From positions 124,001 through 188,000 of the forward strand of contig NZ_BAABHJ010000016.1 of NCBI RefSeq assembly GCF_039542035.1: a DNA stretch of 64,000 nucleotides. The letters run 5' to 3'. Position numbers and translations under genes: made by a program. The notes under the pieces are model-generated. The model worked only from the letters and a program-made list of their open reading frames with translations. It made no database searches and was not told the origin of the DNA. Positions 32,609-41,093 of the stretch are shown one piece after another (position 1 is the first letter of the stretch; each line of letters starts with the position of its first letter). Source of the DNA: Actinoallomurus liliacearum (GTDB lineage Bacteria > Actinomycetota > Actinomycetes > Streptosporangiales > Streptosporangiaceae).

Positions 32609-33655
32609 GTGCCTGAGACCATGCGTGCGGCCGTCCTCCACGCGCCCGGCGACATCCGCGTCGAGGAGGTGCCCAGGCCGGAGCCGGGGCCGGGGGAGGC
32701 GCTGGTCAAGGTGGCGGCCTGCGGGGTGTGCGGTTCCGACATCGCCCGCATGCTGAGCGCCGGCGCCCACCGGATGCCGATCATCTGCGGACACGAGTTC
32801 GCCGGCGTCGTCGTCGCGACCGGTCCCGGCGCGGACGGGGTGGCCGAGGGCGACCTAGTGTCCGTGCCTCCGCTGATCCCCTGCTTCGCCTGCGACCCCT
32901 GCCGGCAGGGGAAGTTCAGCCTCTGCGCCGACTACGACTACTTCGGCAGCAGGCGGGACGGCGCCTACGCGGAGTACGTCACGGTGCCGTCGTCGAACCT
33001 CTTCCGTGTCGACGACCGGGTGGCCCCGGAGGCGGCCGCGATGATCGACCCGGCCGCCATCGCCCTGCACGCGATCTGGCGGACCCGGCTCGGCATCGGC
33101 CAGCGGGTCGCCGTGATCGGGGCCGGGCCGATCGGCCTGTTCGCGGTGCAGTGGGCGCGGCTGGCGGGTGCCTCCGAGGTGCTGGCGGTCGACGTGAACG
33201 ACCAGAAGGTCGCGATGGCGCGCGAGGCCGGGGCGGGCCAGACCGCGACCGGCGCGGAGGAGGCGCGTGACCTCGCGGGCGACGGCTACCACGTCGTCAT
33301 CGAATCGGCCGGCAACCCGGCGACCGTGGACCTGGCGGCCGCGCTGTGCGCCCGGCACGGTGAGGCGGCCTTCATCGGGATCCCCCACGCCCCGGTGGAG
33401 TTCGCCAAATCGACCTTCAACACCTTCCTCCGCCGCGAGATCAGCCTCCACGGCGCGTGGAACTCCTTCTCCGCGCCGTTCCCCGGCGACGAATGGCGGG
33501 CGACGGCCGACGCCATGGCGGCCGGATCCCTGCGCTGGAAGTTCATGATCACGCACGAGCTCGGTCTCGACGCGCTCCCGGAGACGATGCGCCGGCTCGG
33601 CGAACGCTCGATCTTCAGCTCGAAGGTGCTGTTCCGGCCGGGGGAGGAGACATGA
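32609..33655 (+). CDS. Zinc-dependent medium-chain dehydrogenase (polyol type)
   Basis: 348 residues, GTG start with AAAGGAACG upstream. Catalytic zinc site: C in ACGVCGSDI and HE in ICGHEFAGVV. The structural zinc cysteines are in IPCFACDPCRQGKFSLCADYDYF. The NAD-binding GAGPIGLF lies near residue 172. The pattern resembles galactitol-1-phosphate and sorbitol dehydrogenases. The stop overlaps the ATG of the kinase gene (ATGA). It probably oxidises the imported sugar alcohol or sugar; the exact substrate is unknown. Confidence 0.92.
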   Translation: MPETMRAAVLHAPGDIRVEEVPRPEPGPGEALVKVAACGVCGSDIARMLSAGAHRMPIICGHEFAGVVVATGPGADGVAEGDLVSVPPLIPCFACDPCRQGKFSLCADYDYFGSRRDGAYAEYVTVPSSNLFRVDDRVAPEAAAMIDPAAIALHAIWRTRLGIGQRVAVIGAGPIGLFAVQWARLAGASEVLAVDVNDQKVAMAREAGAGQTATGAEEARDLAGDGYHVVIESAGNPATVDLAAALCARHGEAAFIGIPHAPVEFAKSTFNTFLRREISLHGAWNSFSAPFPGDEWRATADAMAAGSLRWKFMITHELGLDALPETMRRLGERSIFSSKVLFRPGEET

Positions 33656-35148
33656 CCGCGCTGCTGGCGATCGACCTCGGGACGGAGGGGGCCCGCGTCG
33701 CCGTGTTCGACGCGGACGGGCGGGTCCTGGGCACCGGAGAGCACGGGTACCCGACGCGGTACCCGCGACCGGGCTGGGCCGAACAGGACCCCGACGAGTG
33801 GTGGCGCGCCATCGTCGTCGCCGCTCGTACGGCGCTGACGACGGCGGGCGACCCGGAGGTGACGGGCGTCGGGTTGGCGACGACCGCCTCGACGGTCGTC
33901 GTGCTCGACGAGGCGGGACGCCCGCTCCGTCCGGCGATCCTGTGGATGGACTCCCGGGCCGGTGCCGAATCCGACCTGACGGCGGAGAGCGGCCATGAGG
34001 TGCTGCGTTACGCCGGCGGGGCCGACGCCGTGGAGTGGCTGGTCCCGAAGGCGATGTGGCTGGCGCGCAACGAGCCGGAGACGTACCGCTCCGCCGCCCG
34101 CATCGTCGAGGCGGTCGACTACCTGACCTGGCGGTTGACCGGCACGTGGACCGGCTCGCGGATGAACGCCTGCTGCAAGGCCAATCACGTCGCGCGCGGC
34201 GAGGGGTATCCGGCCGGGCTGTACGACCTGCTCGGCGTGCCGGATCTGGCGAAGAAGCTGCCGCCCGTCGTGCTGCCGGTGGGCGCGCCCGCGGGTGAGG
34301 TGACCCGCGGGGCGTCGGCGGAGCTCGGGCTGCGGGGCCGTCCGGTCGTCGCCGTCGGCGGCATCGACGCGCACATGTCCCTGCTGGCGACAGGAGGCCT
34401 GTCGCCGGGCCGCCTGTCGATGGTCTGCGGCACGTCCAACGCCTTCGTCGCCGAGATTGAGGAACCGGTGTTCACCCCCGCCATCTGGGGTCCGTACCCG
34501 GACGCCCTCCGCGACGGCTTCTGGCTCGTCGAAGGGGGACAGGTATCGGCCGGCGCCGTGCTGCGCTGGGTGTGCGAGGACATCCTCGGCGGAACGCGCG
34601 AGCGGCTGCCGGAACTCCTCGCCGAGGCGGAGCGGGTCCGTCCCGGCGAGCACGGGCTGGTCGTCCTCGACTACTTTATGGGCAACCGGACGCCGCTGCG
34701 CGACCCCCGGCTGCGCGGCGCCGTTCTCGGGCTGACGCTGGGCACCACACCGGCGCAGCTGTACCGCGCGGCCGTGGAAGGTGTCGCGTACGGGACGCGT
34801 CAGGTCCTGGACTCCTTCCTGGACGCCGGGGTGCCGGTCGAGGACATCTATGTCTCCGGCGGCATTCGCCGCAACCCGCTGTGGCTGCGCGTCACCGCGG
34901 ACGTGCTGGGCCGGCCGCTGCGGTTGGTGGCCGGTGACAACCTGACGCTGCGCGCCTGCGCGGTCATCGCCGCGGCCGTCACCGACGAGCATCCGGACCT
35001 GGCCGCCGCGGCGGCGGCGTTCACGCCGGTGACCACGCTCGTCGAGCCGTCCCCCGCGGACGCCTACGACGAGGGCTACGCGCTGTACCGGCAGGCCACG
35101 GAGGCGACCCGGGACCTGGCCCACGCCCTGAGCGGGGGACGGCGATGA
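33652..35148 (+). CDS. FGGY-family carbohydrate kinase
   Basis: 498 residues. FGGY_N: LLAIDLGTEGARVAVFDADG phosphate-1 motif, GWAEQDPDEWWRAI, AILWMDSRAGAE. FGGY_C: VAVGGIDAHMSLLATGGLSP (catalytic Asp), MVCGTSNAFV, YFMGNRTPLRDPRLRGAVLG and VSGGIRRNPLWLRVTADVLG. It resembles ribulokinase-like members of the family. It overlaps both neighbours by ATGA and ATGA-like joints, so it is tightly coupled to the dehydrogenase and the SorC gene. Likely phosphorylates the oxidised sugar. Confidence 0.92.
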   Translation: MTALLAIDLGTEGARVAVFDADGRVLGTGEHGYPTRYPRPGWAEQDPDEWWRAIVVAARTALTTAGDPEVTGVGLATTASTVVVLDEAGRPLRPAILWMDSRAGAESDLTAESGHEVLRYAGGADAVEWLVPKAMWLARNEPETYRSAARIVEAVDYLTWRLTGTWTGSRMNACCKANHVARGEGYPAGLYDLLGVPDLAKKLPPVVLPVGAPAGEVTRGASAELGLRGRPVVAVGGIDAHMSLLATGGLSPGRLSMVCGTSNAFVAEIEEPVFTPAIWGPYPDALRDGFWLVEGGQVSAGAVLRWVCEDILGGTRERLPELLAEAERVRPGEHGLVVLDYFMGNRTPLRDPRLRGAVLGLTLGTTPAQLYRAAVEGVAYGTRQVLDSFLDAGVPVEDIYVSGGIRRNPLWLRVTADVLGRPLRLVAGDNLTLRACAVIAAAVTDEHPDLAAAAAAFTPVTTLVEPSPADAYDEGYALYRQATEATRDLAHALSGGRR

Positions 35149-36101
35149 CCGCCGAGGAACCGGAGTACGAGCACCAACTGCTGCGCGTCGCCGAGATGTA
35201 CTACGAAGGCGACCTGACGCAGGAGCAGATCGGCCGCGCGCTGCACCTGACCCGCTGGAAGGTCGGGCGCATGCTCGCCGAGGCCCGCGCCGCCGGCATC
35301 GTGCGGATCCAGATCGTCCACCCGCGGCATCGCCGGCACGCGCTGGAACGCGCCCTGACCCAGCGCTATGGCCTGCGGGACGCGGTCGTCGTCCCCGCCG
35401 ACGACACCGCGGACGACGTCGAACTGCGCGACCGGGTGGCGTCCGCGGCGGCGCAGTACCTCGCCGACCTGCGCCCCGCGCCCCGCACCCTCGGCGTCTC
35501 ATGGGGCCGTACGCTCGACGCGGTCGCCGGCCACATCCCCTCCGGCTGGGCACGGGGCGTGCACGTCGTCCAGGTCAACGGAGGGCTGAGCCGCTCGCGC
35601 AGGCCGACGTCGGCGTCCGACATGGCCAGCCGCATCGCCCATCACGGCGGTGGCACCGTCACCTTGCTGCCCGTCCCGGCCATCGTCGAGCAGGACGCGA
35701 CCCGTGCGGCGCTGGAGAGCGAACGGTCAGTGGCCGACGTGCTGAAACTCGCCCGGCACTGCGGCGCCTACCTGTTCAGCCCCGGCGCGCTGACGCATGA
35801 CTCGGTGCTCGTGGAGTCCGGCTACCTCACCTCCGCCGACGTCGACGCACTCGCCGCGGCCGGGAGCGTCGGCGACGTCGTCGGCCGGTTCATCGACACG
35901 GACGGCCAGGTCGTCCGCGAGGACCTCGATCGCCGCACCCTCGGCGTGGCGCTGGAGGACCTGCGCGCCGGCACCTCGTCGATCGCCGTGGCCGCCGGCG
36001 CCGCCAAGCACCGGGTCTGCCACGCGATCGTCGCGAGCGGCATCTGCAACGTCCTCGTCACCGACCATCGCACCGCCGACCACCTGCTGGAGGCCGCATG
36101 A
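35145..36101 (+). CDS. SorC/DeoR-type sugar-sensing transcriptional regulator
   Basis: 318 residues. N-terminal MarR/sigma-like helix-turn-helix at about 10-55 (YYEGDLTQEQIGRALHLTRW, KVGRMLAEARAAGIV) and a SorC sugar-binding domain (AVVVPADDTADD, TLGVSWGRTLDAVAGHIP, VVQVNGGLSRS, VAAGAAKHRVCHAIVASGIC). SorC proteins bind phosphorylated sugars and control their own operon. It begins at the ATGA overlap with the kinase stop and ends at the ATGA that opens the mini-ORF chain. Confidence 0.92.
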   Translation: MTAEEPEYEHQLLRVAEMYYEGDLTQEQIGRALHLTRWKVGRMLAEARAAGIVRIQIVHPRHRRHALERALTQRYGLRDAVVVPADDTADDVELRDRVASAAAQYLADLRPAPRTLGVSWGRTLDAVAGHIPSGWARGVHVVQVNGGLSRSRRPTSASDMASRIAHHGGGTVTLLPVPAIVEQDATRAALESERSVADVLKLARHCGAYLFSPGALTHDSVLVESGYLTSADVDALAAAGSVGDVVGRFIDTDGQVVREDLDRRTLGVALEDLRAGTSSIAVAAGAAKHRVCHAIVASGICNVLVTDHRTADHLLEAA

Positions 36102-36169
36102 GTGAGCGGAGCGAGCGAATCATGAGCGCAGCCTCTCTGGTCGCTCCGCCGACGGAGGAGGCCGCATGA
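36098..36169 (+). CDS. Mini-ORF 1 of the ATGA chain (23 codons)
   Basis: Starts at the ATGA that stops the SorC gene and ends at the ATGA that starts mini-ORF 2. It would encode MSERSERIMSAASLVAPPTE then EAA. A GGAGG lies at its end, placed to re-initiate on the next ATG. It may never yield a useful peptide; its clear property is that it keeps ribosomes coupled from SorC to the ABC ATPase gene. Confidence 0.5.
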   Translation: MSERSERIMSAASLVAPPTEEAA

Positions 36170-36237
36170 GTGAGCGGAGCGAGCGAATCATGAGCGCAGC
36201 CTCTCTGGTCGCTCCGCCGACGGAGGAGGCCGCATGA
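36166..36237 (+). CDS. Mini-ORF 2 of the ATGA chain (23 codons)
   Basis: Identical in sequence to mini-ORF 1 and overlapping it and the ABC ATPase start (36234) by ATGA. The stop of this mini-ORF at 36237 and the ATPase ATG at 36234 share bases. Coupling role inferred. Confidence 0.5.
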   Translation: MSERSERIMSAASLVAPPTEEAA

Positions 36238-37709
36238 CACCTCTCCTGGAGATGAAGGGCGTCGTCAAGCGCTTCCCCGGCACGGTCGCCTGCGCCGGCG
36301 CCGACCTGTCCGTCCACGCGGGCGAGGTCCACTGCCTGCTCGGTGAGAACGGCGCCGGCAAGAGCACCCTGATGAAGATCCTCGCCGGTTCGTACCGGCC
36401 GGACGAGGGTGAGATCCTCCTCGACGGCCGGCCGCTGCGTCTGGCCGGTCCGCACGAGGGCATCACCGCCGGGATCAGCGTCATCTACCAGGAACTGGAC
36501 CTCGCGCCCGACCTCACGGTCGCGCAGAACCTGTTCCTGGGGCGGGCGCCGGCCAGTGGTCCGTTCGTCCGGCGCCGGCGGCGGTCCGCGCTGGCCGCCG
36601 AGTTCATCGAGCGGGTCGGCGGGTCGTTCTCACCGGACGCGCGGGTGCGCGACCTGCCCATCGCCGCCCAGCAGCTCACCGCCATCGCGAAGGCGCTGAC
36701 CTGTGACGCCAAGGTGATCGTCATGGACGAGCCGTCGGCGACCCTCGGCGCGGAGGAGCTCAAGGTCGTCTTCTCCGTCATCCGGGACCTGGTGGCCGAG
36801 GGCCGGGCGGTGATCTACATCTCCCACCGGCTCGACGAGGTGTCCGAGATCGGCGACCGGGCGACGGTCATGCGCGACGGACGCAGCGTCGCCGTCTTCG
36901 ACCTGGCGACGACCGGCCACGACGAACTGGTCGCGGCGATGATCGGGCAGGCGCGCGACCTCGTGCGCCGTGCGGACCGGCCCGTGCCCGGCGGCGATCC
37001 GCTGCTGACCATCGACCGCGTCCGGATCGGCGGCCTCCTCGACGTCGCCGGAATCGACGTACGGCCCGGGGAGATCGTCGGGCTCGCCGGGCTCGGCGGC
37101 GCCGGGCGGACGACGCTGCTGAGCGCGCTGTTCGGCGCCGTCCGCGGCGAGGTCAGCGCCCGGCTGGGCGGCCGTCCCCTGCCGGTCGCGGGCCCGCGTA
37201 CCGCCGTGCGGCAGGGACTCGCCCTGGTACCGGAGAACCGCAAGGAGGAGGGGCTCCTCCTCGGTCTGTCCGTCGCCCGGAACGCCGCCATCTCTGCGCT
37301 GGGCTGGACGATGCCGCGCTCCCGAGGCCGGCGGATGACCGCTCCGATCCTCGGCGATCTCGGGGTCAAGCACGCCTCGCCCGAACAGCCGGTCGGCCAG
37401 TTGTCCGGCGGGAACCAGCAGAAGGTGGTCCTCGCCAAGTGGATCACACGCGGTGTACGGGTGCTGCTGCTGGACGAGCCCACCCGCGGCCTGGACATCG
37501 GCGCCAAGGCCGACCTGTACCGCCAGGTGCGCCGCCTCGCCGACGACGGCGTCGCCGTCCTGCTCGCCAGCAGCGAGCTGAGCGAGCTCACCGCGCACGC
37601 CGACACGATCTGGGTGCTGCACGAGGGGCGGAACGTCGCCCGCTTCGATCCGCGGACCACCCCCGAGGCCGACATCGCGCAAACCGTCATCACTGGGAGC
37701 CACACATGA
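36234..37709 (+). CDS. Sugar ABC transporter ATP-binding protein (RbsA-like, double ABC)
   Basis: 491 residues with two fused ABC modules. The first has Walker A GENGAGKSTLMK, Q-loop YQELDLAPD and Walker B VIVMDEPSATLG. The second has a degenerate Walker A (GLGGAGRTTLLSALFG), signature LSGGNQQKVVLAKW and LLLDEPTRGLDIGAK. This asymmetry is normal for RbsA/XylG/MglA proteins. It starts inside the mini-ORF chain and ends in another ATGA joint. It energises sugar uptake by the permease downstream. Confidence 0.94.
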   Translation: MTPLLEMKGVVKRFPGTVACAGADLSVHAGEVHCLLGENGAGKSTLMKILAGSYRPDEGEILLDGRPLRLAGPHEGITAGISVIYQELDLAPDLTVAQNLFLGRAPASGPFVRRRRRSALAAEFIERVGGSFSPDARVRDLPIAAQQLTAIAKALTCDAKVIVMDEPSATLGAEELKVVFSVIRDLVAEGRAVIYISHRLDEVSEIGDRATVMRDGRSVAVFDLATTGHDELVAAMIGQARDLVRRADRPVPGGDPLLTIDRVRIGGLLDVAGIDVRPGEIVGLAGLGGAGRTTLLSALFGAVRGEVSARLGGRPLPVAGPRTAVRQGLALVPENRKEEGLLLGLSVARNAAISALGWTMPRSRGRRMTAPILGDLGVKHASPEQPVGQLSGGNQQKVVLAKWITRGVRVLLLDEPTRGLDIGAKADLYRQVRRLADDGVAVLLASSELSELTAHADTIWVLHEGRNVARFDPRTTPEADIAQTVITGSHT

Positions 37710-37732
37710 CCGAGCGAAGCGAGGGCTCATGA
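37706..37732 (+). CDS. Mini-ORF at the ATPase-permease junction (8 codons)
   Basis: ATGA at 37706 stops the ATPase gene and opens MTERSEGS, which ends at the ATGA (37729) that starts the permease gene. Its bases GAGCGAAGCGAG resemble GAGCGGAGCGAG in the 68-bp unit, so it looks like a shorter relative of the same insert. Probably only a coupling element. Confidence 0.45.
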   Translation: MTERSEGS

Positions 37733-38727
37733 CCCAGACCGCGCCTGAGACCAGGCTCACGTGGACCGGCGCCCTCACCCGCCGGCGGGGGCTCGACCTG
37801 ATCCGCGGCTCGAATCTCCTGCTCGTCTTCCTGCTGTTGTGCGTCGTGGCGTCGTTGCTGGCGCCGGAGTTCCTCACCACGCGCAACATCTCCAACCTTC
37901 TCCAGCAGTCCAGCCTCACCGGCATCGTCGCGGTCGGCATGACGATGGTCATCCTCACCGCCGGCATCGACCTGTCGGTGGGCAGCACCGCCGCGTTCGC
38001 CGGGATGCTCGTCGCCGTCCTGATCGCGCACGGCGTGAATCCCGTCCTCGCCCTGCTGGCGACCCTCGTCGCCGGCGCGGTCGCCGGCCTGCTCATGGGC
38101 GGCCTGTCGGCGTACCTGTCCCTGCCCAGTTTCATGACCACCCTCGCCGGGCTGACGAGCATCCGGGGCCTGACCTACCTGCTCACCGGGGGCACCCCGG
38201 CCGGCGGGAACCTCCCGCAGGGCTTCCGTCTTCTCGGCGGCGGTTTCATCGGCTACGTCCCGATCGTCGGCCTGATCTTCATCGGCGTCACGATCGTCGC
38301 CGGGCTGGTGCTGCGCGCGACGACCTTCGGCGAGTACGTCTACGCGGTCGGCAGCAATCGCGAGGCGGCGCGCCTGTCCGGACTGCCCGTCCGCGCGGTC
38401 ACCGCCGCCGTCTTCGTGATCAGCGGCCTGCTCGCCGCGCTCGCCGGAATCCTCCTGACCTCGCGCCTGACCATCGGCCAGCCGACGGCGTTCAACGGCC
38501 TCGAACTCGACGCGATCGCGGCGGTCGTCCTCGGCGGCACTAACCTGTTCGGCGGGCGCGGCGGCGTGTTCGGCACCTTCATCGCGGTGCTGTTGCTGTC
38601 CGTCCTGCACAACCTGTTCAATCTTCTGGGGTTGAGCTCGTTCTTCCAGATGGTCGTCACCGGCGTCATCCTGGTGGCGGCGCTCATCCTCAACCGGCTA
38701 CTCGAGCACAGGGGGAACCGTGCCTGA
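37729..38727 (+). CDS. Sugar ABC transporter permease (RbsC-like)
   Basis: 332 residues, about nine or ten membrane segments. RbsC/BPD_transp_2 features: TSRL preceded by LLAALAGIL, TAGIDLSVGSTAAFAGMLVA, GLTSIRGLTYLLTGG, NREAARLSGLPVRAV, ELDAIAAVVLGGTNLFGGRG. It forms the channel with the RbsA-like ATPase and the lipoprotein. The stop overlaps the GTG of deoC by 8 bases. Confidence 0.94.
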   Translation: MTQTAPETRLTWTGALTRRRGLDLIRGSNLLLVFLLLCVVASLLAPEFLTTRNISNLLQQSSLTGIVAVGMTMVILTAGIDLSVGSTAAFAGMLVAVLIAHGVNPVLALLATLVAGAVAGLLMGGLSAYLSLPSFMTTLAGLTSIRGLTYLLTGGTPAGGNLPQGFRLLGGGFIGYVPIVGLIFIGVTIVAGLVLRATTFGEYVYAVGSNREAARLSGLPVRAVTAAVFVISGLLAALAGILLTSRLTIGQPTAFNGLELDAIAAVVLGGTNLFGGRGGVFGTFIAVLLLSVLHNLFNLLGLSSFFQMVVTGVILVAALILNRLLEHRGNRA

Positions 38728-39664
38728 CCTGGCTACCTTCGCGGACACGGCCATGTCGCCGGCCGAGCTCCGCGGCTTCCTGCACGGTCTGCCGGCGGTG
38801 GACCAAGTGGGAGCGGAGGAGCGGGCCGCGCGCCTGGCGACCCGTTCGATCAAGAAGGCGGCGAAGGCGTACGCGATCGACCTGGCGATCTCGATGGTCG
38901 ACCTGACGACGCTCGAGGGCGCGGACACCCCCGGCAAGGTGCGGGCGCTGTGCGCCAAGGCCGCCCATCCGGACCCGGCCGACGCGAGCGTGCCGAAGGT
39001 CGCGGCGGTCTGCGTCTACTCCGACCTCGTCGGCGAGGCGGTGCGCGCGCTGGACGGCACGGGGATCGGGGTCGCGAGCGTCGCGACGGCGTTCCCGTCG
39101 GGGCGGGCCCCGCTCGACGCCAAGCTCGCCGACACCCGCCGGGCGATCGACGACGGCGCCACCGAGATCGACATGGTGATCGACCGCGGCGCGTTCCTCG
39201 CGGGCGACCTCGGGAAGGTGTACGACGAGATCGTCGCGGTCAAGGCCGAGTGCGGCGACGTGCACCTGAAGGTCATCCTGGAGACCGGCGAACTGGTCAC
39301 CTACGACAACGTACGGCGGGCGTCGTGGCTGGCGATGCTGGCCGGCGCCGACTTCATCAAGACCAGCACGGGCAAGGTGAGCCCGGCCGCCACACTGCCG
39401 GTCACCCTGGTGATGCTGGAGGCCGTGCGCGACTTCCGGGCGGCGACGGGCCGCCAGGTGGGCGTCAAACCGGCCGGCGGCATCCGCACGACCAAGGACG
39501 CGATCAAGTACCTCGTGCTCGTGAACGAGACGGCCGGGCCGGACTGGCTGACGCCCGACTGGTTCCGGCTCGGCGCGTCCAGCCTGCTCAACGACCTGCT
39601 GATGCAGCGCCGCAAGCTCACGACCGGCGTGTACGGCGGTCCCGACTACTTCACGATGGACTGA
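38720..39664 (+). CDS. deoC: Deoxyribose-phosphate aldolase
   Basis: 314 residues. The Schiff-base lysine is K214 in DFIKTSTGKVSP; the second lysine and GG motif follow in VGVKPAGGIRTTKDAIKYL. EIDMVIDRGAFLAGDLGKVY and VKVILETGELV-like VHLKVILETGEL complete the family pattern. DeoC splits 2-deoxyribose 5-phosphate to glyceraldehyde 3-phosphate and acetaldehyde. About 314 residues is long compared with E. coli DeoC (259), typical of the actinobacterial group that lies next to two aldehyde dehydrogenase genes, as here. Confidence 0.93.
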   Translation: MPDLATFADTAMSPAELRGFLHGLPAVDQVGAEERAARLATRSIKKAAKAYAIDLAISMVDLTTLEGADTPGKVRALCAKAAHPDPADASVPKVAAVCVYSDLVGEAVRALDGTGIGVASVATAFPSGRAPLDAKLADTRRAIDDGATEIDMVIDRGAFLAGDLGKVYDEIVAVKAECGDVHLKVILETGELVTYDNVRRASWLAMLAGADFIKTSTGKVSPAATLPVTLVMLEAVRDFRAATGRQVGVKPAGGIRTTKDAIKYLVLVNETAGPDWLTPDWFRLGASSLLNDLLMQRRKLTTGVYGGPDYFTMD

Positions 39665-39668
39665 GCGG

Positions 39669-41093
39669 ATGAGTTTCGAGTACGCCCCCGCGCCGGAGTC
39701 ACGGGACATCGTCGACATCAAGCCGTCGTACGGCCTGTTCGTCGACGGTGAGTTCGTCGAGGCGAAGAACACCTTCAAGACCATCGACCCGGCCACCGAG
39801 GAGACCCTGGCCGAGGTCGCCGAGGCCGGCGCCGACGACGTCGACCGCGCCGTCGCGGCGGCCCGCCGCGCGTACGACACGGTGTGGGGCCCGATGCCGG
39901 GCGCCGAACGGGCGAAGTACCTCTTCCGGATCGCGCGGCTGATCCAGGAACGGTCGCGCGAGCTGGCCGTCCTGGAGTCCATCGACAACGGCAAGCCGAT
40001 CCGCGAGTCGCGGGACGTCGACCTGCCCCTGGTCGCCGCGCACTTCTTCTACTACGCGGGCTGGGCCGACAAGCTCCCGCACGCCGGGTTCGGCCCCGAC
40101 CCGAGGCCGCTGGGCGTCGCCGGCCAGGTCATCCCCTGGAACTTCCCGCTGCTGATGCTGGCGTGGAAGGTCGCGCCGGCGCTGGCCTGCGGCAACACCG
40201 TCGTCCTGAAGCCGGCCGAGACGACTCCGCTGACGGCGCTGGCGTTCGCCGAGATCTGCGCGCAGGCGGAGCTGCCGCCCGGCGTCGTGAACATCCTCAC
40301 CGGGGCGGGGGAGACGGGCCGCGCGCTGGTCGAGCACCCCGGGATCGACAAGGTCGCCTTCACCGGGTCGACCGAGGTCGGCCGGCAGATCGCCCGTTCG
40401 GTCGCCGGGACGGACAAGAGGCTCACGCTGGAGCTGGGCGGCAAGGCGGCCAACATCGTCTTCGACGACGCGCCGCTCGACCAGGCCGTCGAGGGCATCG
40501 TCAACGGCATCTTCTTCAACCAGGGCCACGTGTGCTGCGCCGGTTCGCGGCTGCTCGTGCAGGAGTCGGTCGTCGACGGGCTGCTCGACCGGCTGAAGGC
40601 GCGGATGGCGACGCTGCGGGTCGGCGACCCGCTGGACAAGAACACCGACGTCGGCGCGATCAACTCGGCGGCCCAGCTGGCGAAGATCCGCGAACTGTCC
40701 GACAGTGGTGAGGCGGAGGGCGCGACCCGCTGGTCGCCGCCGTGCGAGCTGCCCGAGCGGGGGTTCTGGTTCGCGCCGACCGTGTTCACCGGCGTCGCGG
40801 CCTCGCACCGGATCGCCCGCGAGGAGATCTTCGGCCCGGTCCTGTCGGTGCTGACGTTCCGTACGCCGGCCGAGGCGGTCGAGAAGGCGAACAACACGCC
40901 GTACGGCCTGTCGGCGGGCATCTGGACCGACAAGGGGTCGCGCATTCTGTGGATGGCCGAGCGGCTCCGGGCCGGGGTCGTCTGGGCGAACACCTTCAAC
41001 AAGTTCGATCCCGCCTCGCCCTTCGGCGGGTACAAGGAGTCCGGTTTCGGGCGCGAGGGCGGACGGCACGGGCTGGAGGCCTACCTTCGATGA
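39669..41093 (+). CDS. Aldehyde dehydrogenase
   Basis: 474 residues with all class features: GQVIPWNFPLLMLAWKVAPA, GNTVVLKPAETTPLTALAFA, ELGGKAANIVFDDAPLDQAV (catalytic Glu in ELGGK) and FFNQGHVCCAGSRLLVQ with the catalytic Cys at 289 or 290, EIFGPVLSVLTF. It starts 5 bases after deoC and overlaps the next gene by ATGA. The natural reading is oxidation of acetaldehyde released by DeoC, possibly to acetate. Confidence 0.93.
   Translation: MSFEYAPAPESRDIVDIKPSYGLFVDGEFVEAKNTFKTIDPATEETLAEVAEAGADDVDRAVAAARRAYDTVWGPMPGAERAKYLFRIARLIQERSRELAVLESIDNGKPIRESRDVDLPLVAAHFFYYAGWADKLPHAGFGPDPRPLGVAGQVIPWNFPLLMLAWKVAPALACGNTVVLKPAETTPLTALAFAEICAQAELPPGVVNILTGAGETGRALVEHPGIDKVAFTGSTEVGRQIARSVAGTDKRLTLELGGKAANIVFDDAPLDQAVEGIVNGIFFNQGHVCCAGSRLLVQESVVDGLLDRLKARMATLRVGDPLDKNTDVGAINSAAQLAKIRELSDSGEAEGATRWSPPCELPERGFWFAPTVFTGVAASHRIAREEIFGPVLSVLTFRTPAEAVEKANNTPYGLSAGIWTDKGSRILWMAERLRAGVVWANTFNKFDPASPFGGYKESGFGREGGRHGLEAYLR

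Larger units (their letters stand above)
36091..36237 (+). repeat. Perfect 68-bp tandem duplication
   Basis: Two identical 68-bp units (36091-36158 and 36159-36226) plus the first 11 bases of a third. Each contains AGTGAGCGGAGCGAGCGAAT and ends in GGAGG before GCCGCATGA. The duplicated unit spans exactly the distance between successive ATGA stop-start overlaps. Confidence 0.95.
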
